From positions 1 through 64,000 of the forward strand of contig CAVULN010000032.1 in the NCBI GenBank assembly GCA_963742305.1: a stretch of 64,000 nucleotides of DNA, written 5' to 3'. The stretch comes from Roseiarcus sp963742305 (lineage in GTDB: Bacteria; Pseudomonadota; Alphaproteobacteria; Rhizobiales; Beijerinckiaceae). Both the position numbers and the translations under genes were made by a program. The notes below the pieces were generated by a model. It did no database searches. It was given only the letters and a program-made list of their open reading frames with translations, and was not told the origin of the DNA. Within the stretch, counting starts at the first letter, position 1. The number at the start of each line of letters is the position of its first letter. Of this stretch, positions 42,435 through 52,477 are shown piece by piece.

Positions 42435-44706
42435 ATGCCCGACCTTTTGCTCGAACTGTTCTCCGAAGAAATCCCCGCCCGCATGCAGCTTCAGGCGGCG
42501 GAGGATCTGAAGCGGCTCGTCACCAATGCGCTGGTCGAGCGCAACCTCGCTTTACGAGGGCGCGCGGAGCTTCGTCACGCCGCGTCGTCTCGCCCTCCAT
42601 GTCGTCGGCCTGCCTCCCGCCCAGCCTGACTTGCGCGAGGAGCGCAAGGGCCCGCGCGTCGGCGCGCCGGAGGCGGCGATCCAGGGCTTTCTCAAGAGCG
42701 CGGGACTCAAGCGCATCGAGGACGCGCGGATCGAGTCCGACCCGAAGAAGGGCCAGTTCTATGTCGCCCTGATCGAGAAGCCGGGCCGCGACACGAAGGA
42801 CGCGATCGCCGAGATCGTGCCGCAGATCATCCGCGCCTTCCCGTGGCCGAAATCGATGCGCTGGGGCGCGGCCTCGGCGAAGCCGGACGCGTTGCGCTGG
42901 GTGCGCCCCTTGCGCGGGATCGTCTGCACGCTCGCGACCCTGCACGACGCAACGGAGATCGTCGAGTTCGAGGTCGACGGGCTCAAGTCCGGCGACACAA
43001 CCTGGGGCCATCGCTTCATGGCGCCCGCGCCCATTCATGTGCGCCGTTACGACGATTACGCCGACGCGCTTCAGAAGGCCAAGGTCGTGCTCGACGCCGG
43101 CCGGCGCAAGGCGATCATCCTCGCCGACGCCAGGGAGCTCGCCTTCGCGCAAGGGCTGACGCTGGTCGAGGACGAGGGCCTGCTCGATGAAGTCGCGGGG
43201 CTGGTCGAATGGCCGGTCGTTCTCATGGGCGAATTCGAGCCGGCGTTCCTCGATCTTCCGCCCGAAGTGATCCGCGCCACCATCCGCGCCAACCAGAAAT
43301 GCTTCGTCCTGCGGAACAACGCGGGCCGGCTCGCCAACAAATTCATCCTGGTCTCGAACATCGTCGCGCCAGACGGCGGCGCGGCGATCGCGGCGGGCAA
43401 CGGGCGCGTCGTGCGCGCGCGCCTCGCCGACGCGCGCCACTTCTGGGCGACCGATCTCGCGCCCTGCCGGACGCGAAGGACAAGACCGCCAAGCCGCTCG
43501 ACCAGCGCCTCATGAAACTCGAGCGGGTCGTCTTTCACGAGAAGCTCGGAACGCAGGGCGAGCGCATCGCGCGCATCGAGGCGCTGGCGCGCGAGCTTGC
43601 GCCCAAGGTCGGCGCCGACGCCGAGCTGGCGGCGCGCGCGGCGCAACTCGCCAAGGCCGATCTCGCGACCGAAATGGTCGGCGAGTTCCCGGAGCTTCAG
43701 GGACTGATGGGCCGCTACTACGCGCTGGAGCAGGGCGAGACCGCGCGAAGTCGCCGCGGCGATCGAGGAGCATTACAAGCCGCAAGGGCCGAACGACCGC
43801 ATTCCGACCGCGCCGGTCGTCGATCGCGGTCGCGCTCGCCGACAAGCTCGACACGCTGGTCGGCTTCTGGGCGATCGACGAGAAGCCGACCGGCAGCAAG
43901 GACCCTTACGCGCTTCGGCGCGCGGCGCTGGGCGTGATTCGCATCGTGCTGGAGAACGGGCTGCGCCTGCAGCTCTTGCAAGCAGCTTCACTGTCAGAGA
44001 TGCTTCTGACGGCGATTCTCCAAGACTCGATCGCATGCGAGCGACAAGTCCGAATGTCGTCGCATGGATTTCCCGAACTCCGACGACTCATTGAGAAGTC
44101 GCGAGCATTGGAGACACGAATCGTGAGGCGACGACTCGGGCTCCGACGTTTACGGGACAGGTTGGTGAGCGATGGAGTCCCGACCTCCTCGCCTTCTTCG
44201 CCGACCGCCTGAAAGTCTACCTGCGCGACAAGGGCGCGCGCCACGATCTCATCGACGCCGTGTTCGCGCTGCCGGGCCAGGACGATCTGCTCATGATCGT
44301 GCGCCGGGTCGAGGCGCTGGGAAACCTGCTCGACAGCGAGGACGGCAGGAACCTGCTCATCGGCTATCGCCGCGCCGCCAACATCCTGCAAGCCGAGGAG
44401 AAAAAGGACGGCGCCGGCGCTTTCGCCGGCAAGCATGTTCACACCGCGCTCGCTCCGCCGGCGGAGATCTATCTCGCCAACGCCGTCGCTTCGGCGGGCG
44501 CCACGGCGCGCGAGCGGGTAAAGGACGAGGACTTCGAGGGCGCGATGCGGGCGCTGGCCGCGTTGCGCGCGCCGGTCGACGCCTTCTTCCTCGATGTCAC
44601 GGTCAACGACCCGGACCCGGAGAAACGCGAGAACCGCTTGAGATTGCTCAATGAATTGCGCGCGGCGATGCACGAAGTGGCGGATTTCTCCAGGGTGGCG
44701 GGATAG
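42435..44706 (+). CDS. glyS: Glycyl-tRNA synthetase beta subunit (several frame breaks)
   Basis: The second subunit of an essential enzyme, needed for tRNA binding and activity. It starts MPDLLLELFSEEIPARMQ and ends DFSRVAG. Recognisable pieces are YEGARSFVTPRRLALHV, MRWGAASAKPDALRWVRPLRGI, IRATIRANQKCFVLRNNAG, LADARHFWATDLA, LGTQGERIARIEALA, EFPELQGLMGRYYA, HYKPQGPNDRIPTAPV and FFADRLKVYLRDKGARHDLIDAV. Breaks lie near 42547, 43463, 43741 and 43820, each explained by one base (for example ACCGCGC for ACGCGC at 43741 restores EGETREVAAAIEEHYKP). Between about 43980 and 44175 the sequence is unlike GlyS. Because the gene is essential, the breaks are probably sequence errors. Confidence 0.85.
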
Positions 44707-44783
44707 CTGACGCCTTTAAGAACCCGCGTCCCGCGCCTAAATGGCGGCGGGGCGCGCTGGGGCGGCGAGCAAGGACATACGAA

Positions 44784-45410
44784 ATGGCGCTGAGACAGGA
44801 CACTCTCGAACGGCAGGCCTCCGGCGGCGGCAAGACCATCAGCGACAGCCAGGCCGAGGACGCGTTCCGCACCCTGCTCAAGTGGGTCGGCGAGGACCCC
44901 GATCGCGACGGCCTCATCGAGACCCCCAATCGCATGGTGCGCGCCTATCGCGAATATTTCGCCGGCTACGACGAGGACCCGCACGAGGTCCTGAGCAAGA
45001 CCTTCAGCGAGGTCGACGGCTATGACGAGATGATCGTCTTGCGCGGCGTCACCTTCGAGAGCCATTGCGAGCATCATCTCGCGCCGATCATCGGACGGGC
45101 GTGGGTCGGCTACATCCCCGACAAGAGGGTGGTCGGCATTTCCAAGCTCGCGCGGGTGGTCGAGATCTTCTCCAAGCGGTTGCAGATCCAGGAGCGCCTG
45201 ACCGCGCAGGTCGCCAATGCGGTCGACGAGGTGCTGAAGCCTTGCGGCGTCGCCGTCGTCGTCAAGGCGGCGCACCATTGCATGATCGACCGGGGCGTGC
45301 GCAAGCGCGGCGCCGACCTCGTCACCAGCCGGATGCTCGGCGTCTTCCGCGACCAGCCGCAGACACGGGCTGAGTTCCTGTCGCTGGTCAACTCGGACAG
45401 CCACGAATAG
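44784..45410 (+). CDS. folE: GTP cyclohydrolase I
   Basis: Converts GTP to dihydroneopterin triphosphate, the first step to folates and, in methylotrophs, possibly to methanopterin. Motifs: GLIETPNRMVRAYREYFAGY, GVTFESHCEHHLAPIIGRAWVGYIP (zinc and active-site Cys/His) and KAAHHCMIDRGVRKRGADLVTS. It has 208 residues. An 11-base gap separates it from the reductase-like gene that follows. Confidence 0.96.
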   Translation: MALRQDTLERQASGGGKTISDSQAEDAFRTLLKWVGEDPDRDGLIETPNRMVRAYREYFAGYDEDPHEVLSKTFSEVDGYDEMIVLRGVTFESHCEHHLAPIIGRAWVGYIPDKRVVGISKLARVVEIFSKRLQIQERLTAQVANAVDEVLKPCGVAVVVKAAHHCMIDRGVRKRGADLVTSRMLGVFRDQPQTRAEFLSLVNSDSHE

Positions 45411-45420
45411 CGCCGCCCTT

Positions 45421-45966
45421 ATGATCGGCGCATTTCGGATCGAGGCCCATGTCATCGTCTCCGCCGATGGCATGCTTGCCGACGCGACCGGCGTTCAGCC
45501 CGCGTCGCTCCATTTCGAGGCGGATCAGCGGCATTTCGCAGAAGGTCTCGAGCGCGCCGACGTGATCGTGAACGGACGCCATTCGGCCGAAGAGCAGCCG
45601 AATTCGCGGTTCAGGCGGCGGCTGGTGCTCACCCGGCAGGTGGCCGGCCTCGCGCCCGATCCCGACACCCCGAAAGCGCGGCTCTGGAACCCGGCGGGCG
45701 CCTCGCTCGAAGAGGCCTGCGCGGCGCTCGGCCTGAAGGCAGGCATGGTCGCGGTCATCGGCGGACCGCAGGCCTTCACGCTGTTCCTCAAACTTGGTTA
45801 TGACTGCTTTCATCTCAGCCGTGCGGTGAGGGTGCGGCTGCCCGGCGGCCTGCCCTTGTTCGGCGGCGACCCCGACGGCGCGCTCAAGGCCGTGGGCCTC
45901 AAGCCCCGGCCTGCGGTCTGGCTCGACGACGGGCTCAGCCTGACAGACTGGGAGCGGCCGGAATAG
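45421..45966 (+). CDS. DHFR/RibD-C-like reductase
   Basis: 181 residues with the dihydrofolate-reductase-like fold: VIVSADGMLADATGV, LERADVIVNGRHSAEEQ, VAVIGGPQAFTLFLKLGYDCFHLS. It is short and lacks several classical DHFR residues, so it could reduce another pterin (for example dihydromethanopterin, as DmrA does in Methylobacterium) or a RibD-type substrate. The tight position after folE favours a pterin role. I keep the name general. Confidence 0.65.
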   Translation: MIGAFRIEAHVIVSADGMLADATGVQPASLHFEADQRHFAEGLERADVIVNGRHSAEEQPNSRFRRRLVLTRQVAGLAPDPDTPKARLWNPAGASLEEACAALGLKAGMVAVIGGPQAFTLFLKLGYDCFHLSRAVRVRLPGGLPLFGGDPDGALKAVGLKPRPAVWLDDGLSLTDWERPE

Positions 45967-46382
45967 CGGGCCTGTAGCCAGGACGGAGGGGATCCGCCGA
46001 CATTTGGCTCTTATATTGATACCCGTTGGCGGTCGGTTTGCACGGTCCGGTTTTCGTTATGGCCGGGCTTGACGCCGCCATCCACGGATCCCGCGAAAAG
46101 ACGAACGACATTGTCTTGCAAAAAATCGAATTATCTGCTATCTGTTTTCCAATGACAGAAGACGGCCGGCGGCACGGCGACTGGGAGCCGGGCCGGGCGA
46201 GGGCGGCGATTGAGACGTTTTGCACACAACCTGAGACGCGAGCCGATTTTTTTTCGTTTCTTGCTCGCAACTCATTGAAAAGTCCCAATTCCGTGAAATA
46301 AAAAGAAGTCAATTCAAGGACTTTTGCTTCATTTTGCTTCGATTTATATGCACCGGACTCGCCTTCAGGTTGTATTCGCCCT
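45967..46382. other. AT-rich intergenic region with a degenerate palindromic repeat
   Basis: 416 bases. At 46055-46087 ATGGCCGGGCTTGACGCCGC.. resembles the short palindromic repeats, often falsely translated as AGLDPAIH, that are common in alphaproteobacteria. The rest (46100-46370) has an unusual run of A/T (for example 46240-46340) and no recognisable gene. An open frame 46026-46301 spans the repeat and is not credible. Confidence 0.5.
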
Positions 46383-47633
46383 TCATCCGAACCGCTCCGC
46401 CCTGAATGGGGCCGGATCGACGAACGGCGGCTCGCCGGCGACGAGGTCGGCCAGCAGCCGCCCGGTGATCGGCCCGAGCGTGAGCCCCAGGTGGTGGTGG
46501 CCGGAGTCCAGCCAGAGGCCGGGCCTGCCGGGGAACGGCCCGATGACCGGGCGCATGTCGGGCAGGCAGGGGCGCCGGCCCATCCACGGCGTCGCGTCCT
46601 TCCGGGCCCCGATCGGGAACAACTCCCGCGCATAAGGCTCGACCCGCTCGAGATGCGCGGGCGACGGCGGATCGTCGCGCCGGGCGAACTCGGCCCCCGT
46701 GGTCAGCCTCAGGCCCTGGGCCGCGGGGGTGACCAGATAGCCCCGCTCGAGATCGAGCACCGGACGGGTGAGCCCCGCATTGCCCCTGGCCTCGTAGTGC
46801 ATGTGATAGCCGCGCTTGACGAAGAACGGGAGAGCAAGGCCGAATCGCCGCGCGAGTTCGTCCGACCAGGGCCCGAGCGCGATCACCACGTCGCGGGCGG
46901 CGAGGGGGCCGGAATCGGTCTTGACCGTCCAGCCCGCGCCCGAGGGGTCGAGGCTCAGCGCCTCGCCTCTTTCCATGCGCCCGCCGCGCTTCACGAACAA
47001 AGCGGCGTAGCTGCGGACGAGCGCGCCCGGATCGGGCGTCGACAGCGGCTCGGTATAGTGGACGCCGCCGATCGCCTTCTCGCCGACGTTGGGCTCGAGC
47101 GCGGCCAGCGCCGCCCGGTCGAGGAACGCCGGCCTGATGCCGAAGGGCCTCAGCTCCTCGGCCTCGTCATGCGCGCTGTCCCGCCCGCGCTCGCTGCGAT
47201 AGGCCTTGATCCAGCCGCCCTTGCGCAGCAGCGCCTCGGCGCCGGCGTCCCGGGCGAGCTTCAGATGCTCGCCGGCGGCCGCCGCCATGAGCTGCGCCAT
47301 GACCGCCCCGGTCGCGAGCTTTCTCGCCTGCGTCGAAGCCTGGAAATAGCGCAGAAGCGCCGGCGCGATCGCGGGCAGCGCGCCATAGCGGATATGAGCG
47401 CGAGGGTCGCGGTTCATGGCCGCCCGGGCGAGGTCGCCCGTCGCGCGCGGGAACAGATAGGGGAGCACGCCCTCGGTCTGGATGATGCCGCTGTTTCCGA
47501 AGCTGGTTTCGCCCGCGGCGTCGGGCAGGCGGTCGATCAGCGCGACGGTCGGCCCGCGCGCTTGAAGAGCGAGCGCGGCCGAGACCCCCACAATCCCCGC
47601 GCCAAGCACAATGGCGTCAACGGTCTCGGACAT
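46383..47633 (-). CDS. FAD-dependent D-amino-acid dehydrogenase-like oxidoreductase (DadA/DAO family)
   Basis: 416 residues. The Rossmann motif VDAIVLGAGIVGVSAALALQARG binds FAD, followed by GETSFGNSGIIQTEGV. Substrate-domain regions are IGGVHYTEPLSTPDPGALVR, VVIALGPWSDELA and WMGRRPCLPDMRPVIGP...LDSGHHHLGLTLGPITGRLLADL, matching DadA-type enzymes that deaminate D-amino acids. Opine or glycine oxidases of the same family are alternatives. It is a single gene, with no partner subunit nearby. Confidence 0.85.
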   Translation of the reverse strand: MSETVDAIVLGAGIVGVSAALALQARGPTVALIDRLPDAAGETSFGNSGIIQTEGVLPYLFPRATGDLARAAMNRDPRAHIRYGALPAIAPALLRYFQASTQARKLATGAVMAQLMAAAAGEHLKLARDAGAEALLRKGGWIKAYRSERGRDSAHDEAEELRPFGIRPAFLDRAALAALEPNVGEKAIGGVHYTEPLSTPDPGALVRSYAALFVKRGGRMERGEALSLDPSGAGWTVKTDSGPLAARDVVIALGPWSDELARRFGLALPFFVKRGYHMHYEARGNAGLTRPVLDLERGYLVTPAAQGLRLTTGAEFARRDDPPSPAHLERVEPYARELFPIGARKDATPWMGRRPCLPDMRPVIGPFPGRPGLWLDSGHHHLGLTLGPITGRLLADLVAGEPPFVDPAPFRAERFG

Positions 47634-47750
47634 CGGGCGGCCGCTCTCCTCATCTTAAGGCTATGGACACAGCAGGCCCGCCTCGAATCTCGGCGTCCGT
47701 TCCTATAGACCCGGAGCCGTCAGGAACAAACAGAAAGCGGCTCAAGCCCC

Positions 47751-49056
47751 ATGATCCCCCGCTATTCCCGCCCCGAGATGGCCCAGGTCTGGTCGCCCGA
47801 GACGCGCTTTCGCATCTGGTTCGAGATCGAGGCGTGCGCCGCCGAGGGCATGGCGGAAATCGGCGCAATTCCCGGTTCGGCAGCGAAGGCGATCCGGGAG
47901 AAAGGTTCGAAGGCCAAGTTCGATGTCGCGCGAATCGACGAGATCGAGAAGGTGACCCGGCACGACGTGATCGCCTTTCTCACCCACCTCGCCGAATTCA
48001 TCGGCCCCGACGCGCGCTTCGTCCATCAGGGGCTGACCAGCTCCGACGTGCTCGACACCTGCCTCGCCGTCCAGCTCGCCCGCGCGAGCGACATCCTCAT
48101 CGCCGACGTGGACGCGCTGCTTGCGGCGCTCAGGCGCCGCGCTTTCGAGCACAAGATGACGCCGACCGTCGGCCGCTCGCACGGAATCCACGCCGAGCCG
48201 ACCACCTTCGGCCTCAAGCTCGCCTTCGCCCATGCCGAGTTCGCCCGCGCCCGGACGCCGGCTCGTCGCGGCGCGCGAGGAGATCGCGACTTGCGCGATT
48301 TCCGGCGCGGTCGGCACGTTCGCCAACATCGACCCCAGGGTCGAGGCCTATGTCGCCGCCAAATTGGGCCTGAGGCCCGAGCCGATCTCGACCCAGGTGA
48401 TCCCGCGCGACCGCCATGCGGCTTTCTTCGCCACGCTTGGCGTGGTCGCTTCGTCGGTCGAGCGGCTGGCGACCGAGATCCGGCACCTCCAGCGCACGGA
48501 GGTCATGGAAGCGGAAGAGTTCTTCTCCGAGGGCCAGAAGGGCTCGTCCGCCATGCCGCACAAGCGCAATCCGGTGCTCGCCGAAAACCTCACCGGGCTT
48601 GCCCGAATGGTGCGCTCGGCGGTGATCCCGGCGATCGAGGACGTGGCGCTCTGGCACGAGCGCGACATTTCGCATTCCTCGGTCGAGCGCATGATCGCGC
48701 CTGACGCGACGATCACGCTCGACTTCGCGCTTGCCCGGCTCGCGGGCGTGATCGACAAGCTCGTGGTCTATCCGGAGGCGATGCGCAGGAACCTCGATCG
48801 CCTCGGCGGGCTCGTCCATTCGCAGCGCGTGCTGCTGGCGTTGACCGAGAAGGGCGTCGCGCGCGACGACGCCTACGCTCTCGTGCAGCGCAACGCGATG
48901 CGCGCCTGGCGCGGCGAGGGCGAGTTCCTGACCTTGCTCAAGGCCGACAAGGACGTCGCCAAGGCGTTGAGCGCGAAGGAACTCGAGGCCCTGTTCGACC
49001 TCGGCTATCACCTGAAGCAGGTCGATACGATCTTCGAGCGTGTGTTCGGGAAGTGA
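47751..49056 (+). CDS. purB: Adenylosuccinate lyase (one frameshift)
   Basis: Acts twice in purine synthesis, releasing fumarate from SAICAR and from adenylosuccinate. MIPRYSRPEMAQVWSPETRF begins the family. HQGLTSSDVLDTCLAVQL, TVGRSHGIHAEPTTFG and the signature GQKGSSAMPHKRNPVLAENL are present. The frame is broken by one base: deleting A 48255 turns EFARARTPARRG into EFARARRRLVAAREEI, and the product becomes 434 residues, the usual size. I treat this as a sequencing insertion in an essential gene. Confidence 0.93.
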
Positions 49057-49076
49057 ACGGACCGCCCCCGAGCGGT

Positions 49077-49937
49077 TCACAATTTGATGTCGAGCCCGAA
49101 GTCGCGCTTGATGCGTTTGATGAACTCGTCGTTACTTTGCGCCGCCTCTTCGATCACCTGTTCGTCGCTCTTGCTCGCCCGGCTCTTCAGGATCGGAACG
49201 GCGTCCGGGCCGGCGGGATAACGAAGCTGCCAGCTGTCGCCGTCGACAATGTCGCGGATCAGATCGCCGACGACCGAAGGCGGCGTCGGCTTGGCGAGGG
49301 CGGCGGCGAAGATGGCGCGCAACCGTTTGGCGTGCGGGTAAGGACTGCCTTGCGGGAGGGGTCGCGCCTTCGTGAAAATCGGCGTCGCGATGACGCCAGG
49401 CTCGACGATCGCAACTCGGACATTGAAAGCGCGCATCTCCTGGGCAAGGCACTCGCTGACCGCCTCAAGCGCCCATTTCGACGCGGCGTAGCTCGCCTGA
49501 GGCGTCGACGCTATACGCCCAGCGATCGAGCTGACGTTGACGATGGTTCCCCGGCGGCGCTCGCGCATGCTCGCAATCACGGCCTGAATGCAGCGAAGGG
49601 GGCCGAAAAAGTTCGTCTCCATCACTTGGCGGAAGGAGTCGAGCGGCGTCTCTTCGACGGCGCCTCCGCCGCCTATGCCGGCGTTGTTGACCAGAACGTC
49701 GATCGGCCCGTGCTCGGCGACGATCCCCGAGAAGGCCGCACGCACTGAGGCGTCGTCGTCGACATCGAGCGTAGCGAGATGGATGGGAAGTTCCTCTTGC
49801 TCCGCGATTCTGCGGATCGCCTCGGCGCGCTCGAGATTGCGCATGGCCGCCACCACGGTATGCTTTGCGCGCGCCAGCGCGATCGCCGTCGCGAGCCCGA
49901 TCCCGCTGTTCGATCCTGTGACCAACGCCAACGCCAT
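49077..49937 (-). CDS. Short-chain dehydrogenase/reductase
   Basis: 286 residues. VTGSNSGIGLATAIALA is the NAD(P) glycine motif, NNAGIGG the structural motif, and S/Y/K are in VSSIAGRIASTPQASYAASK. The C-terminal part is longer than the minimum and resembles SDRs acting on ketones or retinol-like substrates. It converges with purB, with 20 bases between the stops. The substrate is unknown. Confidence 0.88.
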   Translation of the reverse strand: MALALVTGSNSGIGLATAIALARAKHTVVAAMRNLERAEAIRRIAEQEELPIHLATLDVDDDASVRAAFSGIVAEHGPIDVLVNNAGIGGGGAVEETPLDSFRQVMETNFFGPLRCIQAVIASMRERRRGTIVNVSSIAGRIASTPQASYAASKWALEAVSECLAQEMRAFNVRVAIVEPGVIATPIFTKARPLPQGSPYPHAKRLRAIFAAALAKPTPPSVVGDLIRDIVDGDSWQLRYPAGPDAVPILKSRASKSDEQVIEEAAQSNDEFIKRIKRDFGLDIKL

Positions 49938-50043
49938 GGCGCCCCTCCTTTTTCGGCCGCCGAGCGACCGCACGGCTTTACTGACTGGCGCACAAGTGCT
50001 TCGCGGTCAAATGCGACGAAATCACCGGAGAGGCCATGGCGCG

Positions 50044-50529
50044 TCAGTTTCGCTTGAGCGTCACGCCCGCTCCGGCCGCCGGCGGATGGGGCAGGCCGCT
50101 CTGCGCCCTGGCGAGCGCTTCGAGCGCCGCCTTTGTCTCGAAGCGCCAGGGCGCCGCTCGGGCTCTGCCTTCGGTGTGCGCGACCGAGATCAGGAGCTGT
50201 TCGGAGGCGGCGAGGCGCTCCCCGCCCGGCGAGGTCATCTCGAGCCACAGGCGCATGCGCTTCTCGTCGTGCTCGAGCAGATGGCAGGACACGGAAAAGG
50301 CGTCGCCTTCCTTCGCCTCCCTGAAATAATGCAGCATCATCTGCAGCGTATAGATGGACTGGCCGCTCTCCCTCCGCGCCGCGGCGTCGAGCCCGATGCG
50401 GTCCATGAGCGCGTCGCCCGCGCGGCTGAACACGAGCGCGTAGGCCGCGTCGTTCATGTGGCCGTTATAATCCACCCATTCGGCGACCACGGTTGCATTC
50501 AATACCGGAAGCGGAGCGCCGTGCCGCAT
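50044..50529 (-). CDS. Hotdog-fold acyl-CoA thioesterase
   Basis: 161 residues. AEWVDYNGHMNDAAYALVFSRAGDALMDRIGL carries the active-site Asp/Asn-Gly-His-Met pattern of 4-hydroxybenzoyl-CoA-type thioesterases. SIYTLQMMLHYFREAKEGDAF and LEHDEKRMRLWLEM follow. It is close to thioesterases linked to carnitine or betaine CoA metabolism, but no partner genes are present. The substrate is not assigned. Confidence 0.8.
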   Translation of the reverse strand: MRHGAPLPVLNATVVAEWVDYNGHMNDAAYALVFSRAGDALMDRIGLDAAARRESGQSIYTLQMMLHYFREAKEGDAFSVSCHLLEHDEKRMRLWLEMTSPGGERLAASEQLLISVAHTEGRARAAPWRFETKAALEALARAQSGLPHPPAAGAGVTLKRN

Positions 50530-50884
50530 GGCGTTCTCCCGAAAAGAGCGTGAGCAGACCGGGCCCCGGCCTCAAGCCGATATTTTGGCGCCAGATGAAG
50601 CCATTCGACAAGGAAATCGTCGCGGACAGCTTCGGGTTCCCGGATCGAGCGGGCCGCCGCATCTCCTTTTCGGCGCCAGGACAGGCCGCAGGCAGATTGA
50701 CAGCTTTGCGGAATTGCCCTTAGCTCAACGCATTAGCGCGCAAGGACGGACAGCGAACGTCCAACGGCTTCGCGGGCCGCAGGCGGCTTCGTGCGGAGTT
50801 CGAACCGCCTCGAGCTTTGCCGGCGAACCCTGAATACGGTGAAATGCGCGCCCGGCGAATTCGGCCGGGTCCGCGGGAGGAACG
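50530..50884. other. Intergenic region upstream of the ABC transporter operon
   Basis: 355 bases between the divergent thioesterase and the transporter operon. I see no gene. A GGAGGA (50877-50882) close to the ATG is the ribosome site of the ATPase gene. No terminator or riboswitch fold is obvious. Confidence 0.4.
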
Positions 50885-52477
50885 ATGCAGGCGAGCGGGC
50901 GCGCGGACGGCTGGGGGCGCGAGCAAACCCAAGGAGCGGACGCGAGCGAGCTGTTGCAGGTCAGCGGCGTCTTCAAGCGCTTCGGCGGCACGGAAGCGCT
51001 GGCGGATGTCGGCATGACGCTCAGGGTGGGCGAGATTCTTGCGCTGCTCGGCGAAAACGGCGCCGGCAAGTCGACGCTGATCAAGATTCTGGCCGGCGTT
51101 TATACGCTCGACGCCGGCGAGGTCAGCTTTCGCGGCGCCGAGGTCACCAACAGCCTGCGCCGCCTGCCGATCGCCTTCATCCATCAGGACCTCGGCCTCA
51201 TCGACTGGATGACGGTGGCCGAGAACATCGGCATGACGCTCGGCTTTCCGCGCCGCCTCGGTCTGATCGACTGGGAGGCAGCGCGACGCCGCGCGGCCCT
51301 CGCCCTCGAAGCGCTGGGGGCCGACATCGATCCCGACACCCGCATCCAGAATCTGAGCCGGACGGAAAAATCCCTGGTGGCGATCGCGCGCGCGCTCGCC
51401 GCGGAGCCCGAGATCCTGGTCCTCGACGAGCCGACGGCAAGCCTGCCTGCCGATGAGGTCGCCCGCCTGTTCTCGGCGCTGCGCCGCCTGCGCGCCCGGG
51501 GCGTCGCGATGATCTACGTCTCCCACCGTCTCGATGAGGTGTTCGAAATCGCCGACCGGATGATCGTTCTGCGCGACGGGCGCGTCGCGGGGGAGCGAGA
51601 GGTCGCGAAGACCACGCCGGACGAAACGATCCTTCTCATTGTCGGCCGCGAGCCGTCGCAGGTCTTCCGCCGCCCGCCCGATCGTCAGGGCTCGTCGCGG
51701 CTCGCTCTTCGATCGGTCATGATCGAGGCGGTCGGACCGGTCGACTGCACCATCGATTCCGGCGAGATCGTCGGCCTCGTGGGGCTTCGCGGCGCGGGCC
51801 AGGAGAGCGTCGGGCGCGCGCTGTTCGGCGTCTGGCCGGTGACCGGCGGACAGGTCCTTGTCGATGGACGAGAAGTGGCTGTCGCGTCGCCGCGGGAGGC
51901 GATGGCGCGAGGCGTCAATCTCATCTGCGCCGACCGCGTAGGTGAATCGATCATGCCGAATCTGTCGGTGCGCGAGAATTTGTTCCTCAATCCTGTCGCA
52001 GCGGGCTTGAGCGTGTTTTCGCTGATTTCCCCCGGGCGCGAAAGTCAGGTTGCGAGAGCGCGCGGCGCCCAGCTCGGGCTGCGCCCGAACGATCCCGGCC
52101 TGCCGATCGAACTCCTGTCGGGCGGCAACCAGCAGAAAGTCGTTGTCGGGCGCTGGCTGCACCTCGACGCCAGGATCTACGTCTTCGAGGATCCAACCGC
52201 TGGCGTCGACGTCGGCGCCAAGGCGGAAATCTATCGCCTCTTCGATGTCGCGCTCCAGCGCGGCGCGGCGATCTTCATCGTCTCGACCGATTTCGAGGAG
52301 GTCGCCAAGGTCTGTCATCGCGCTCTGATTTTCGACCGGGGCCGCGTCGTCGCCGAGCTTGGCGCGGACGATCTGTCGGTGGAAAATCTGCTCGCGGCCG
52401 CATCCGCCAACATCCGGCGCTCCGCGCCGCCTTCCGCCGCCTCCGGCGAGGGAGGAGGCGCTCATGCAGTCCATTAA
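50885..52477 (+). CDS. Ribose-type sugar ABC transporter, tandem ATPase
   Basis: 530 residues with two ABC domains. The first has Walker A GENGAGKST (residues 56-64), a modified signature (LSRTEKSLVAIARA) and Walker B ILVLDEPTAS. The second has a degenerate Walker A (GLRGAGQES) but a full LSGGNQQKVVVGRWL signature, the asymmetry usual in RbsA/XylG proteins. It powers import by the permease and binding protein that follow. The 3' end overlaps the permease start by 14 bases. Confidence 0.93.
   Translation: MQASGRADGWGREQTQGADASELLQVSGVFKRFGGTEALADVGMTLRVGEILALLGENGAGKSTLIKILAGVYTLDAGEVSFRGAEVTNSLRRLPIAFIHQDLGLIDWMTVAENIGMTLGFPRRLGLIDWEAARRRAALALEALGADIDPDTRIQNLSRTEKSLVAIARALAAEPEILVLDEPTASLPADEVARLFSALRRLRARGVAMIYVSHRLDEVFEIADRMIVLRDGRVAGEREVAKTTPDETILLIVGREPSQVFRRPPDRQGSSRLALRSVMIEAVGPVDCTIDSGEIVGLVGLRGAGQESVGRALFGVWPVTGGQVLVDGREVAVASPREAMARGVNLICADRVGESIMPNLSVRENLFLNPVAAGLSVFSLISPGRESQVARARGAQLGLRPNDPGLPIELLSGGNQQKVVVGRWLHLDARIYVFEDPTAGVDVGAKAEIYRLFDVALQRGAAIFIVSTDFEEVAKVCHRALIFDRGRVVAELGADDLSVENLLAAASANIRRSAPPSAASGEGGGAHAVH

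Noticed and set aside
46026..46301. Frame containing VMAGLDAAIHGS
   Set aside because: This string is the usual false translation of an alphaproteobacterial palindromic repeat, not a protein family.
46491..47708. A 405-codon plus-strand frame over the DadA-like gene
   Set aside because: Antisense of an FAD enzyme with a clear Rossmann motif. No independent support.
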